Shown one piece after another: positions 12,621 through 23,803 of a DNA stretch of 64,000 bases. The notes beneath the pieces were generated by a model. That model had not been told where the DNA came from and ran no database searches. It was given only the letters and a program-made list of their open reading frames with translations. The stretch is from Cantharellus purpuraceus (Eukaryota; Basidiomycota; Agaricomycetes; Cantharellales; Hydnaceae): the NCBI GenBank assembly GCA_025174535.1, contig JALBUN010000030.1, positions 1-64,000 on the forward strand. Direction: 5' to 3'. Made by a program: the position numbers and the translations under genes. Each line of letters opens with the position of its first letter. The stretch's first letter is position 1.

Positions 12621-15116
12621 TTACTCACTACCCTCCTCATATATCCTTAAACGCTCCAACGCCTCCCTGTCCTCCCTTTGACACACCTCCCTCACACTCT
12701 CTGATCTAACATCGATCGTACATGCAAAGGGGTGTGGACGACAGTTGAACCCACCCGTGTACCCAGTTTCCATTGAAGCGTCGGGTGGGAGCGTGGAGCT
12801 TGTGGAGGGGTCTGTTGCAGTATAGAATGTGAATGCCCAGATGAGACGGGCGGTGGTAATATAGAGGGCTATGAATGTTGTTATATTTGGGGAGAGTGGA
12901 GGGGAAGAAGTAAGTCGGTGGTAAATTGGATTTGGCAGCAAAGAATGGCGGTGGAAACTAGACGTACAGCGTTCTGCGAGATATGCGCCGGGACAGATAC
13001 TGGACACGATAAGCTATTGTAAGTTGGATAAACTTGTTTGATCGTTCACAGACGCACCGCCTTCCCCAACCGAAAGCACTGATGCCTTATATAGAGTCAC
13101 GTCGCAAGCAATAATCGAGACACGCACCTGTGGCCTTTTCCTCCTGTCCCAGGGTACACTTTACCATTCGTGAATCTCTCCGGCTAATAATGACGATGGC
13201 GTGAGAGCGGCTTCCGCAAGCCCCTGCATTGGGTTCACTTAACGTCGGGACGAACCTTGAAAGCCTCAGGATCATCATAGATTCTTGGGTTCATATGAAT
13301 GGACCACAAGTTCCCCAAGCTACATATCCCATGCCGCATGTCCCAAGGTCAGCCTCGCGATCTCGACTTGCAAGACAAGTGGTCAAGAGCCTGAGGCGAC
13401 TTACATTGTAGCACCCTTGGGTATGAAGTACTCCTTTCCGTCGTAGACGAAGACGTCGTCTTCGGAAGTAGCGTGAGGAGTGCCGCCTAGGACCGCAACA
13501 GGCCGCCAACGCAACTGATTTTTGACCATAAAGCAGACGTGCAGTGCAACGTATAAGGTAAATGTACGTACCGTTTCTTTGATGATCGCCTTCACAGTTC
13601 CGAAAAGAAAAGGGCGTCACAAAGAAGCTGTTTTATCAAAGCAATTCACCGACCTGTAGATAAGGCAACTGAGCCTCATCCTCCCACGTCGGCGACCGCG
13701 TTTGTCCGACGACACGGTCCATCTCCTCATGAGCCTTTTTCTGCACGTCCGGATGTAGCACCAACGCCAAGACGAGCGACTGCAGCGTGGCTGAGGTGGT
13801 ATCAACACCCGCGGCGAAGACAGTCCCGGGCTGTTGGTAGAGTTCATCATCGGCGAGATCAGCATACTTGTCTCGCTGCTCGAGAAGTTGCTTTGCGTAG
13901 CTGAATAGATGTACGGAAAGTAAATTAGCACTCGGGGTTGGCCATATCGTGTGGATGAAGAACACGTGCCTGGGAGGTGCGACACCCACCGCCATCTTGG
14001 TCCGGACCTCTTCAATGAGCGATGCGAGGTTGGTGCGACTCGACTGGCGAAATTCCAGTGCCAGACGTTTTATCTCGCTGACAAAAGAGGGCAGAAATCG
14101 AAGGGCGGGGATGGTTTCGTACCCTGCATCATAAAATGGATGAAAAGACGCAAATGGGGACCGTGTCATTTCCCACATTGTGCCCCTGGTACGTTCACCC
14201 GGAGTAAGAAGTCATTTCTGGATATGAGTTTCTGATAAGCAGCGTCGGTGCGAGTGTCGATGATTCGTCGACCATAAGCGATGAGAACGACTGAGCTTGC
14301 AGTGTATCTTTGCAGTGTTAGCTTTCGTATGCAAGGAGTAGTGGTGTATGCACATGCCTGAAAATGCTTTGATACCAATCAGCTGGATTGCGGATCAGAT
14401 CTCCTGTTAGGACTTTTCCCTCCATCTCGAACATCGGAAGGTAGGCTGTCGTCTCAGAATATATCAGAATCAGCCTGAGGGAAAAACATTGATCAGTGCC
14501 CACTGTCGACACTTTTCTGCATCGTGGCGAGGTGGAGCGCTCTGCGATATGCACGCCACCGCTCGCCATAACTTGCAAAAAGGACGGTTCGATCTAATAT
14601 GCAGCATGCATTTCAGTAGGGCTCCAGACACATTGGCCCGTCTCACTCTCAGTTGCGAGGTCTCCAGCTATGACATATCTAAATTTGTTGTTTAGTTAAG
14701 TGCCATTTAAGCTTTAGGGATGCATCACCTTGGTCTCGAGCTATACTTTGCAGATCGCTTCTCCATAAGTTCAACTGCTATCTAATATCAACCCCATAGA
14801 AAGTGAGCTTCAATCAATACATGAAGTGAGCCAACTGCACTTCTGGGTCACCGATAAGTATCGTGGGTGTGGTTCCGTTCCAGATGGTAAGAATAGGTCC
14901 ATATTGTTCGTTCCATTTTCTGAACGCTATCCAACTCTTCTTTGTCGGTATGTCTAATTTGTGGCCAATTATGGGTAACAGTCGCTTGTTTCCAGGGGTC
15001 GGGGGCATACGCCTGGGTCGCATTGCCTCGTGCAAGATCAAAGACGTGACCAGAGCCACGACGAGAATACTGATGGCTTGGACGCACCATTTCGCAATCA
15101 AGGAGAGGAGAGACAT
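12621..15116 (-). CDS. Cytochrome P450 monooxygenase
   Basis: A haem-thiolate oxidase, ER-anchored by its N-terminus. The product starts MSLLSLIAKW with a membrane helix and then RMPPTPGNKRLLPIIGH, the Pro-rich hinge. Internal blocks are YGERWRAYRRALH (near 14540), YTASSVVLIAYGRR (near 14280), the I-helix AGVDTTSATLQ (near 13800), the ExxR helix KETLRWRP split by an intron (13570-13500), and a haem loop that splices to FGWGRRICPG (near 13065-12990). The last exon ends RIYEEGSE. About a dozen exons join in frame. One join near 14357 needs a GC-AG intron. All catalytic hallmarks are present, so it is probably active. Overall it resembles fungal secondary-metabolism P450s of the O-methylsterigmatocystin-oxidoreductase type. 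The substrate is unknown. It diverges from the MFS gene at 16508. Confidence 0.9.
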
Positions 15117-15383
15117 GGCTGTTGGAAACAAAGTCTGCTGACTACTTAAGGAAGAAATACGTACATATGGATGAACATTCAACCGCGCATCCGCACCATG
15201 ATGTCAACTTTATCGAGTTTAGGGTGCGTGTAACGGAAGACTGACACGTGCCCTAGAGCGCGCTACGCGGCGGGATCATGCAGAATCTCGTGAAGGAAGC
15301 GAGCCAATCATTGAACGCAAAACAAACTCATGAATGAATTTCCTGGTACTTGGATACTGTCAGCCGGTGAAATTCAGCGAACG

Positions 15384-15422
15384 ATGCCTCTGGGAATATT
15401 CGAAGACAAGCACCTCGAATGC
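15384..15422 (+). pseudogene. Relic or alternative first exon of an MFS gene
   Basis: This 39-nt piece reads MPLGIFEDKHLEC and ends at a GTTAGG donor. It matches in length, phase and sequence the real first exon of the downstream MFS gene (16508-16546, MPLGILENKHLAH, donor GTTAGT). Nothing downstream of it up to 16.4 kb resembles the second MFS exon. It is either the remnant of a second MFS copy or an alternative first exon splicing to 16612. Confidence 0.5.
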
Positions 15423-16507
15423 GTTAGGTTGTCTTTGGGTGTTTGGATGTTTGTTAGTGGTGTGACGGAGTGTTCGATACTTGGCCGTTCGTGTTCTTTC
15501 TATCTCTATTTCCATTTGGGAGTGATTTTTCCTTGGAGGGTGGGAAGATCACCGCATTGTTACTAGGTATTAAGAAGCCGAAATTCATGATACCCCAAGC
15601 CATGTGCATGATCCGAAGCAATATTCATGGCGTATTTGAGTTGATTTTCTCCCTTTTTATGGTGTTTATGTCCTGGTGTCGGTGGAAAATAAAAGGACGA
15701 AAGCGACACGAGCGTGGAACCGGTGCCAGCACGGTGGGATGCAATCGCAGTGCCTAGCTGCTACTATCAATCCAATGTAAAGGATCCAATATGCAAGGAC
15801 TCGTTCGGCGGGAAATCCAAATTGAATGGGTAATTATAGATTTGATTGCTTTTTTTGTCAACCTAACAGACTTCCATTCCTGGTATTATAGTAACAACGG
15901 AACGATAGTTCCAACGGTGTCGTCAATCCTGTGGGTGTACGACCCCCTCAAATCTCAATTCAGTCCCCGACATGAAACAAAACATAAATCTTGTCTCATC
16001 CACCGACATACTAGTATTTTCGTCCTAAGCATAACTTATTCTTGTACTGTCTACAACCACCCACAACCTATATTCGTTTCATCTGCAACTTGAAGCTCGT
16101 ATCCATTCCACGGCATATTAGGGCCTATCTGTATCCCTTAGATATAGCGGGATTAATGTCCAGCAACGAAGCCATGGCCGAAGTTCCAAATCTTGCTCCG
16201 ATGCTACTACTTCCAGATCCAAGTGTTACCACCTCAGTTACTTTAATAGATGAAAGAAGTGTCCGGAAAGTTAGCAGGGCTCGCTCTAATCTCTTCTTGT
16301 CAGTGCCGATCACTTTTCTTTTTTTTCTTAGGCTTTCGTCTCTGTACTCTGAGCCATATATGGCATATGGCACGGAGACACCCGGCGCATGCACTAAAAC
16401 CTTTAATTGAAACTATGCAGACTTTTCCTGCAACGACACCGGTCCGGTTATCGCACGGTAAAACTATAAAAGAATGGCTTGGAATTAGTGAGCACGAGAC
16501 TGTGAAT
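15423..16507. other. P450-MFS shared upstream region
   Basis: This region separates the divergent P450 and MFS genes. Overlapping open frames occur on both strands (for example 16125-16394 minus, 15470-15757 plus), but none shows a known domain or consistent splice signals. It probably holds the promoters of both genes. Confidence 0.4.
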
Positions 16508-19336
16508 ATGCCTCTTGGAATACTCGAAAACAAGCACCTTGCACACGTTAGTAAGATCTTAAGACCTGGTAATCGATTTTCAAGAGAATAGGTACACCTA
16601 ACTTCTACAGGTTCCTGGCACTGCGGTTTTGGAAGAGGTTGCTAAGGGTGCTAACAATTCGTCGGCTTCGGGCTCTCTTGGGCTCAAGCGTGGCACTGGC
16701 AACAAGTCCCACGTCATTCTAGTCCCGCAGCCAACTGATGATCCTAGAGTATGTACGTGTAGTTCTTCTGAAATTACATGAAGCTGATATTTTGTCGTCA
16801 AAGGATCCACTCAATTGGCCCATTTGGAAACGAGAAGCCCTTTTTTTGTCCATCTGCTTTACCTCTGGTCTTGTGTACGTGGTAGTTCGTTCATGATAAA
16901 ATAGTATTCATGAAATGCTTTACAGCGGTGCAACAGGTCCACTTCTGGCCCCAGGATACGCATTTTTGGCCCGCGAATGGAATGTTAGTGTCAATGCCGT
17001 GGCAGCATCGTAAGCTTGGGATACATCACCCCCCGAGTCAAACTGACTTCACTTGTGCGTAGAAATGGTGATCTAGTCCTTGGTCTAGCTTGTATCATAC
17101 TGCTTCAGGGTCCTTTGGCCGTCAAATACGGGCGGCGCCCTGTATTTCTAGGTACTTAATAATGCCTGACTTTCAACCTCGATTTTTGATCTCTCTTTCA
17201 TAACCAGTTTCTATCCTCACTCTCTTCGTATGCTCAATCTGGTCCGCAGTGTCGCAGGGTCTCACTTCATTCCTGGCGTCTAGAGTGTTCCAGGGATTCG
17301 GAATGGTGATTCATGCCCTGATTAAGCTCGGTTCAGCATCATGCTAATTCCGTATCGTCTGAAAGGCTTCCTTCGAGGCCATAGTAACAGCAACAATCGC
17401 CGGTAAGCCAGCTCGTTCTGAATACGATGAAGCTTATAGGCACATAGACGTTTATTTTGTTCATCAGAGGGGCGTTAGAGTGGCTATATGGAGTAAGCTC
17501 ACATTTTTGGACATTGAAGGTCGTCTGAACGCTATAATGCCAGGCTTTTCCATAATATGCGGTGAGTCAGCCTTAAATCGAGCTTGAGACCGAATTGAGC
17601 ACATGTGGTTAGGTATCAATATCGGTACGTAGTGTGTTGAAGTCATCCTTATGGCACTCATGACTGCATTGGCGAATTAGCCCCCATTGGTAAATGCAAC
17701 CTCTCGGATATTAATTTATCGTTCCATGCTAAATCACTTGTTTCTTGCATAGTGAACGGGTATATCATCGAATCCCCTGCACTCGGTTGGAGGTGGACAT
17801 TCTGGCTCCTTACCATCTTTCTTGGACTGGCCCTTATTGCCGTCATTCTTTTCGTCCCGGAAACAGCGGCAAGTCTGACTTTACTCGCTGATTCTGTGTA
17901 AAAATCAATGATATCATGTTGTCTAGTACGATCGTCAAAAACAAGATGGGATGGATGCTGGGGGTACGAGGGAGGTCTTGCATCTCTTCCAGATTACCGA
18001 GCAATCCCAGAAGTCACAAGAGAACAAACATGTCAATCCTTCCATGTCATCCTACTTGCCTGCCAAGACGTTCCTTGAGGAAATCAGGCCTTATTCTGGT
18101 GTAAGTAAACCTTGATCAATCAACATTCTCTCCCAATTACGTGTGATACTTACTCACCAGTACAACAACCACGCCTCTCTACTTCGGCTCATACTTCGAC
18201 CATTTCCATTTATTGTAAGTTTTTTCTTTTCCTTATCCTGAAAGAACCTGTTTTCGAATTGATACTAAATTGGCCCAGCTGTCACCAGCTATCTGGTTTG
18301 CCATATTCACGTAAGCTGATCCTGTGACAATTGCTTTGTGATCGAGATTGACTTGGAACGGTGGAGTTCAGCTATAGGTAAGCATCACACACTTTACCTG
18401 ATTCCAATTGTCTGATGTATACACTATAGCTTGACAATTTGCTGGCTCGTCATTCTCTCAGTCATTTCCAGCGTCGTCTTCGCACTGCCTCCGTATAACT
18501 TTACCCCCTCACAAACCGGGCTCGTCTCGATTGGCCCGCTGATTGCAAGTGTGATTGCTATGTTTATCTCCGGCCCATTGTGCGACTATTCAACCACCTG
18601 GTTTGCGAGACGTAACAACGGTGTCTACGAACCCGAATCCCGGCTGTACTTGATGTTGCCCATGCTGATACTGCAAGTTGGTGGATATGGCTTCTGGGCA
18701 CTTATGCAGAGCCGAAATGTGCATTGGATAGGTAAGGCTCTTCCGCCTCTAAAATCCTCGCTTTGAGGTATTCTTGTATTGATAGCATTGAATTACAGGA
18801 CCGGTGATGATGTATAGTATCATCAACGCTGGTCAAAGCATAGGCTCCACGGCAATCGTGGTAAGCATACCAGCTATTCATAACCCATATATATTCTTCA
18901 CGTTGCAACAGACATATATCATCGACGTCCATAGCAAGAATGTCGCAGAATGTTTCGCTCTGATTAATCTTATAAAGGTGCCTATTGTTTCCACTTTTCT
19001 AATGCTTGTACCTCACACATCCACCGTCTGTAGAATTTGATCCTCTTTGGTTTCACTCAGTTTGCCGTTAAATGGGTAACAGACATGGGTATCCTGCACA
19101 GTAAGTTCAGCGTGATACTTGGAAGTGTCTTGGAATTCATCAAATTTTTTCTCAGCATTTGGTATCCTTTCCGGGGTCACAGCTATTTGGTATGTATTCA
19201 TGCGATCTTCTCAAGCCCCTCACATGAACTTAATATGAGCAGCATTTTTACGACCATTCCAATGTATATTTATGGGAAGAGAGCTCGAGGCTGGGTATCC
19301 CGACATCCCAAAGTGTTTTTGACCAATGAGAATTAG
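16508..19336 (+). CDS. Major facilitator superfamily transporter
   Basis: A proton-driven membrane transporter of the fungal DHA1-like drug/polyamine type. Exon 1 (16508-16546) encodes MPLGILENKHLAH. Exon 2 starts VPGTAVLEEVAKG, and exon 3 starts with the family signature DPLNWPIWKR. The A-motif-like loop KYGRRPVFL lies near 17135. RVFQGFGM, YFVHQRGVR, GWRWTFWLLTIFLG and FVPETA follow in the expected order. The central loop spans about 17930-18110. The second half begins with WLVILSVISSVVFALPPYNF and contains GQSIGSTAIV and TYIIDVH. It ends MYIYGKRARGW to TAG at 19336. More than fifteen small exons all join in frame, so the gene looks intact. Substrate unknown. Its divergence from a P450 suggests metabolite export, which is inference. 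Confidence 0.9.
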
Positions 19337-19895
19337 TCTTCAAGTTGAGACCCGACCCCAACCCAGCCGTATACCCTTCCGTTCTTTTTTCTGCCCTCTT
19401 TTAAAAAAACAAAATCCACTCCTTAGTCTTTCGGAACTAGGACTTGCTTGACATGTCATCTAGATCTAACTTGTTACCGTTCTCTACAACATCCCAGTCT
19501 TGTTAATTGATTTGTCAAGCACATCAACCAAGAGGGTTCTGCTCATGTACAAGCGCTCAAGAGGGTCCACGTGTTGATAGCATTCTTGATTAGCACAATG
19601 CAAAACGGAATACAATCTTCACAATCCTCACAACTCGGAGGTCAACACTCTATCACTCTATTTATCAAACCTTCACCACCATCCTACTTAGCCGTATAAG
19701 AGGTGATTACTAATGGTCCGCAAAGCTCCAAAAGGAGAAAAAAAAAAAAAAAAACCAAGAAAGGAACTCTAGTACAAGATCGATCGGAACTTCGACTCCG
19801 ATTATGTGGTGGTCAAGGAGAAAGTGACGTGGTGGGTTGCTGTGGAAGTTATCAGGCGTATACAATACGTATAGGTGGCTGCTATGGACCTACAA
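19337..19895. other. Convergent intergenic spacer
   Basis: This spacer separates the 3' ends of the MFS gene and the SAP-domain gene. It contains an A-rich run at 19738-19755. No gene was seen. Confidence 0.5.
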
Positions 19896-20817
19896 TCACC
19901 GTAAAAACTCGACAATGTGATCGAGCGATTCCGAATTTGCCTGGCCTGCAAGCGCCGGCTCGCTCAACCAAAATATGCCATCTTCTTTCGCATCTTTACT
20001 TTGGACAATCCGTTCGTCCTCAATGGTGCCTTGAACTAGCTTGACCGCTAGCGCACCCTCACGCATGTTCCGCGATATATCGACTTCAAACCACCTTTTG
20101 GTAGACTTCTCAGTTACCACAGCAGGATCCTTATCATCTACATCAGCTGTCGCTTCTCCGTTGCCGTTGGGTTTGGTCAATTTCAACTGCACTCTCTCTT
20201 CTTCGAGAACATCATCATATGCCTCCTTGAAAGCCGCAACATTCTGAATATTCCCATCCAGGTGCGCAGGAATAAGCCAATGATCACCCCTCTCTATGAG
20301 TGTTCGGTCACACTCTGCCAGAACGGTGGTACCCTTCCATAACACAACGGCGCCAAGGATTGGTATCTTATCGACTATTGAGAGCAGATCGCCTCCAGCG
20401 ATGAAAGCGCTCGTTGGTTCACCATTGATTGGAAGCTCCTGCTTTGGAGAATCAGCACGAACACGGCGGCGTTCTCGACGGGTTCGACGTTTAGGTGCAG
20501 CGGGTGTCTTAGAAACATTAGGGGTGGCCCTCAGGGTCCTGGATTTTTTTGGCTTGACAGAGGGGCTCTCAAGCTTGGAATCTTCAGGAGATGGTTTCCG
20601 CTTGTTTGGAGTAACCCAACCAGAATCTAAGAGGCGTGATTATGGATCTAATGCTAGGAAAGAAATAACAATACTGACCAGAACATGCGCGTAAACGCTG
20701 TAATAGCTCTAATTTCTTCCCTCCGCCTAGCACGCCGAGATCCTTGGCCACTGAGCGTAGGGTTTCTGCCTTGAGTTGGTTGACTGGGAACCAGATGGTA
20801 CTTTCGTCGTTGGACAT
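19896..20817 (-). CDS. SAP-domain protein, probably nuclear
   Basis: The start MSNDESTIWFPV is the ATG at 20817-20815. A second in-frame ATG lies 15 nt upstream. The first exon contains a SAP-like helix-extended loop, LKAETLRSVAKDLGVLGG with KKLELLQRL, the DNA/RNA-binding motif of chromatin and RNA proteins. After one intron (about 20683-20627) comes a basic Ser/Pro-rich linker with KKSRTLR and KRRTRRERRR, nuclear-localisation-like. A globular C-terminal part follows (VVLWKGTTVLAECDR to LDHIVEFLR). The C-terminal region is not a family I can name. Roughly 290 residues in total. The role is unknown beyond likely nucleic-acid binding. Confidence 0.7.
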
Positions 20818-21095
20818 GGGGAAGACGAACAAAGCGACGAAGGAAAGTTTGCAAACTTAATCATTTACGTATAGTGTCAAGTACTGCACGTGTACTGGCG
20901 ACCACGCATACGCCGCGTGCACAGGTCTAATACAAATGGGCTTTGAAATGTTCAGTGACAATTATGGAAACGCCAATGAATACATGCACTGGTAGGTAGA
21001 GCCTGAAAACTACTACTTTCATGCTAGCAAAGCCATCATCAACAATGATGCCGAAAGTAAATGAGACTGCGTATATGTATGATCCAAGTAGACTT

Positions 21096-23016
21096 CTAGA
21101 ATGTCGGGGGATTCTTCGCCATGAGAGACAAAATATTCCAAGCAATATTTGCCGCTGCGATCTGTGTTGTCTCGGCTGTATGATACAGCATCTCAGGTGG
21201 CAATATGACTTTCACGAGTGTGTCAGCAAACCTTGAGTATCATAAGCTAGGAAAGGAAGGTTTTAGGACCATTAAAATATGATCCTGACGCGAGAAACAC
21301 ACCTGGCGCAACTTCTACTATATCAGCCCCTACAATCTTGAGACCATCCAAACCTTGTAAGATTTTTTTAATTTCCTACACACTTTGTTTAGTGAAAGAG
21401 TTCGGCTTTTGATGACAAAGTATTACTCTAGTAGTAAAGCCCCCAATCTCAGGCCTGCCAGTGTGATGTGGTCAAAGATATGGCACCAAAGAAATAGTCC
21501 TTACGTTCCAGTGCTGAACCAGATGACACAGTAATTAGCATTATACAAGGAGGTATGACAAGGACAAACGCTGGTGCCATGCTAGGATCTACGACATCGA
21601 TATCGAACGTGACTGAGAGACGTATGCTATCAGTCTTTTCATAGAAAACACGGATTCAAACGACTCACGGTACACAGGGTTTGTCCCAACAATGTCTCTA
21701 ATCTTCTTTACAATGCCTTGGTACCCAATGTCTTCAATCTCATCTGCGTGGGAGATGGTGAAGCCAACAGAGGAATCATCTTCATAGTCCTTCCAGCTCC
21801 TGATTGGTCCGCGGATCCCGACATGCTTTGAAATTGGCAAATCAGTAAGATATCAGGTATGGGGGGGGAGCCGCACGATATTGGAGTGGTTGGTCATGAG
21901 ACCCTCGTGATAGGCGAACCAGAAGTAGGATCCATGGGTCACGGGAATCTCCTCGTCGGGAAGCCAGGGCCCATTTTCCTAAGAAAAAGTCAGCCATAAA
22001 AGTATGTTACACAAGTTATCTGACCGGCTTCTCCGGTGCCCATGAGTCTGAAATGCCAAAGATTTGAGAGGTACGCTTCAACAAACATTTCAACTTACCA
22101 AGGTGGCTATCAAAATGGATTACGCTGAACTGAAGTTAGGCGGCTGTCTACGTCGAATGAAATCAGAAACACCTGACAGGGCCGTATACTTCTGCCACAC
22201 CGCGAAGCAACGGCAAAGTAATCGTGTGGTCTCCACCCTATCAGATCAGCCCTTTCATTATCTACGGCAGAGCACATGTGGATAGCCATACAAGTGTGAG
22301 GACACGCGGATGGAACTTTCCGTCTTTTGCGAGACTTTGTCCCTCAAAAGTTCGTGCCGACACCTTGGATAAAATAGCTTTGTTGGCATCTTCAAGTTGT
22401 CGAAGCGCCACCGGGTTGTCAGTGTAGACCATGGCTAAGATACAAGGCTAATCGCAATTAAACCAGTATAATAGATGTGTATACTCACGGACGTCTCCGC
22501 AATCTACGACATCAATAAGATCACTCGCTCGAACATTCATGGGAACGTTAACTCGGTTTATATCAAGGCGTCTGGACCCTTGGCGAATTCCGTTGGGCCC
22601 AAACCGACTCCTGCATGCAACAATCTACCATATGAGACGCAGAGCTATGGCCAAACGCACCCTGGTCTATAACTCGTGGCGGTATCAAAAGGAGCTCCTA
22701 AAAAACAATCTCATCAAAGGGCGTATGCAATTTTTGTGCCATTGGACATGCCTAGAATTGCAACATCATATCTCTGACCTTCGTCCGCTCCCAGGCATCT
22801 CAAAGGATTGGACTGCGCGAAGGTGGTAAGGCCATACCAAGACTGAGTAACCGGTGGGGGCAAGGGGTTTGAACTGAACGACTCTCTGAGAACCGGTGCC
22901 GGAGCGACATTCCCTGATGATATGTGGTCATTGAAATCTAGCGGGTATTGCGACTGTGCCGCATATTGGCGCAGTACACTGAGAAACACAACGCTCAATG
23001 ACAGTAAGCTAAGCAT
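21096..23016 (-). CDS. Agmatinase-like ureohydrolase A, predicted secreted
   Basis: A binuclear-manganese ureohydrolase of the arginase/agmatinase superfamily, predicted to hydrolyse agmatine or a related guanidino compound to an amine plus urea. It starts MLSLLSLSVVFLSVLRQ, a signal-peptide-like leader. Exons then give [90 protein letters not shown], a 9-nt microexon, [22 protein letters not shown] and AYDTQ. It ends SLMAKNPPTF. Metal ligands are complete (His of GGDH; Asp, His, Asp of DSHLD; both Asp of DIDVVDP). Ser replaces the usual Ala of DAH. The gene is intact and intron-dense. The substrate is not certain from sequence alone. Confidence 0.88.
21505..21513 (-). other. 9-nt microexon of ureohydrolase A
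   Basis: The minus-strand nonamer CACTGGAAC is preceded by AG (21515-21514) and followed by donor GTAAGG. Joining ...GC + CACTGGAAC + GCCTGAG gives Ala-Thr-Gly-Thr-Pro-Glu, the conserved ATGTPE loop before GGFTTR. Without it the loop cannot be encoded in frame. Confidence 0.8.
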
Positions 23017-23098
23017 TGATAAAGTGGTTTGAGTTGAAAAATTCTCAGACACTTCTCTCCCACCCCAAGCAATAAATCATGTGAAGTATGGGCCCAAA

Positions 23099-23388
23099 GT
23101 CACCAATCATGTGAGTGATGTATGGGCTCATACTCACCGAACCCCTTACAACTCCGACCACAGCTCCCGATGCTGGGACCGCGTCCATTATGTAAGCCCG
23201 AAAGGTCTGTGCGCACAGCGCCCTCGCTTGCTAAAGGAAATAGTCACCAATCATGTGAGCGATGTATGGGCCCGTCGTCACCGAACCCCTTACAACTCCG
23301 ACCACAGCTCCCGATGCTAAGACCACGTCTGTTATGTAAGCCCGAATAAAGGCCTGGGCGCACAGCGCCTCTCGCTTGGCAAAGGTTA
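23099..23388. repeat. Two tandem ~144-bp repeats upstream of ureohydrolase A
   Basis: 'gtcaccaatcatgtgag' starts at 23099 and again at 23243. The repeats also share 'accgaaccccttacaactcc', 'ccacagctcccgatgct' and 'tatgtaagcccgaa'. Each copy contains a CCAAT pentamer. The first copy begins about 80 bp upstream of the ureohydrolase A start, and the pair lies between the two ureohydrolase genes. Confidence 0.9.
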
Positions 23389-23803
23389 TCAACCGACAGG
23401 GTGTTTTACTCCACATCAGTGAACGTATTTCACTGAGGTCCAGTAATAATCACATTAGACTATTGCGCATAAGTTGCTAAACCAGAGCCCTCGCGTTCAT
23501 ATATAAGTAGGTAGACTAGTTTTCATATAAATAACAAGTTTCTTGACCCCGAATATCGACTTGGTTTGAACTGGTACTTTAGTACAAGTCCTTCAGACTC
23601 CGCATATCAGCGTGAGAGCACGTTAACATGCGTAATGCTTACAGGCTATCTTGGAAGTTAGTGCCGTAAGATGATATATCATACACTACTGATAGCATAA
23701 ACGATAACGGTGTGGCGTACATTCTTCCTATAGGGATGTTTCTGTTACTGATATACAAGGGTCGAGACTGGCATGGCGCTCAGGAATGTGCTGCCATAAT
23801 GTA

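Noticed and set aside
19703..20044. 113-codon plus frame starting near the A-rich run
   Set aside because: Partly antisense to the SAP-domain gene and begins in a homopolymer-rich spacer; no motif.
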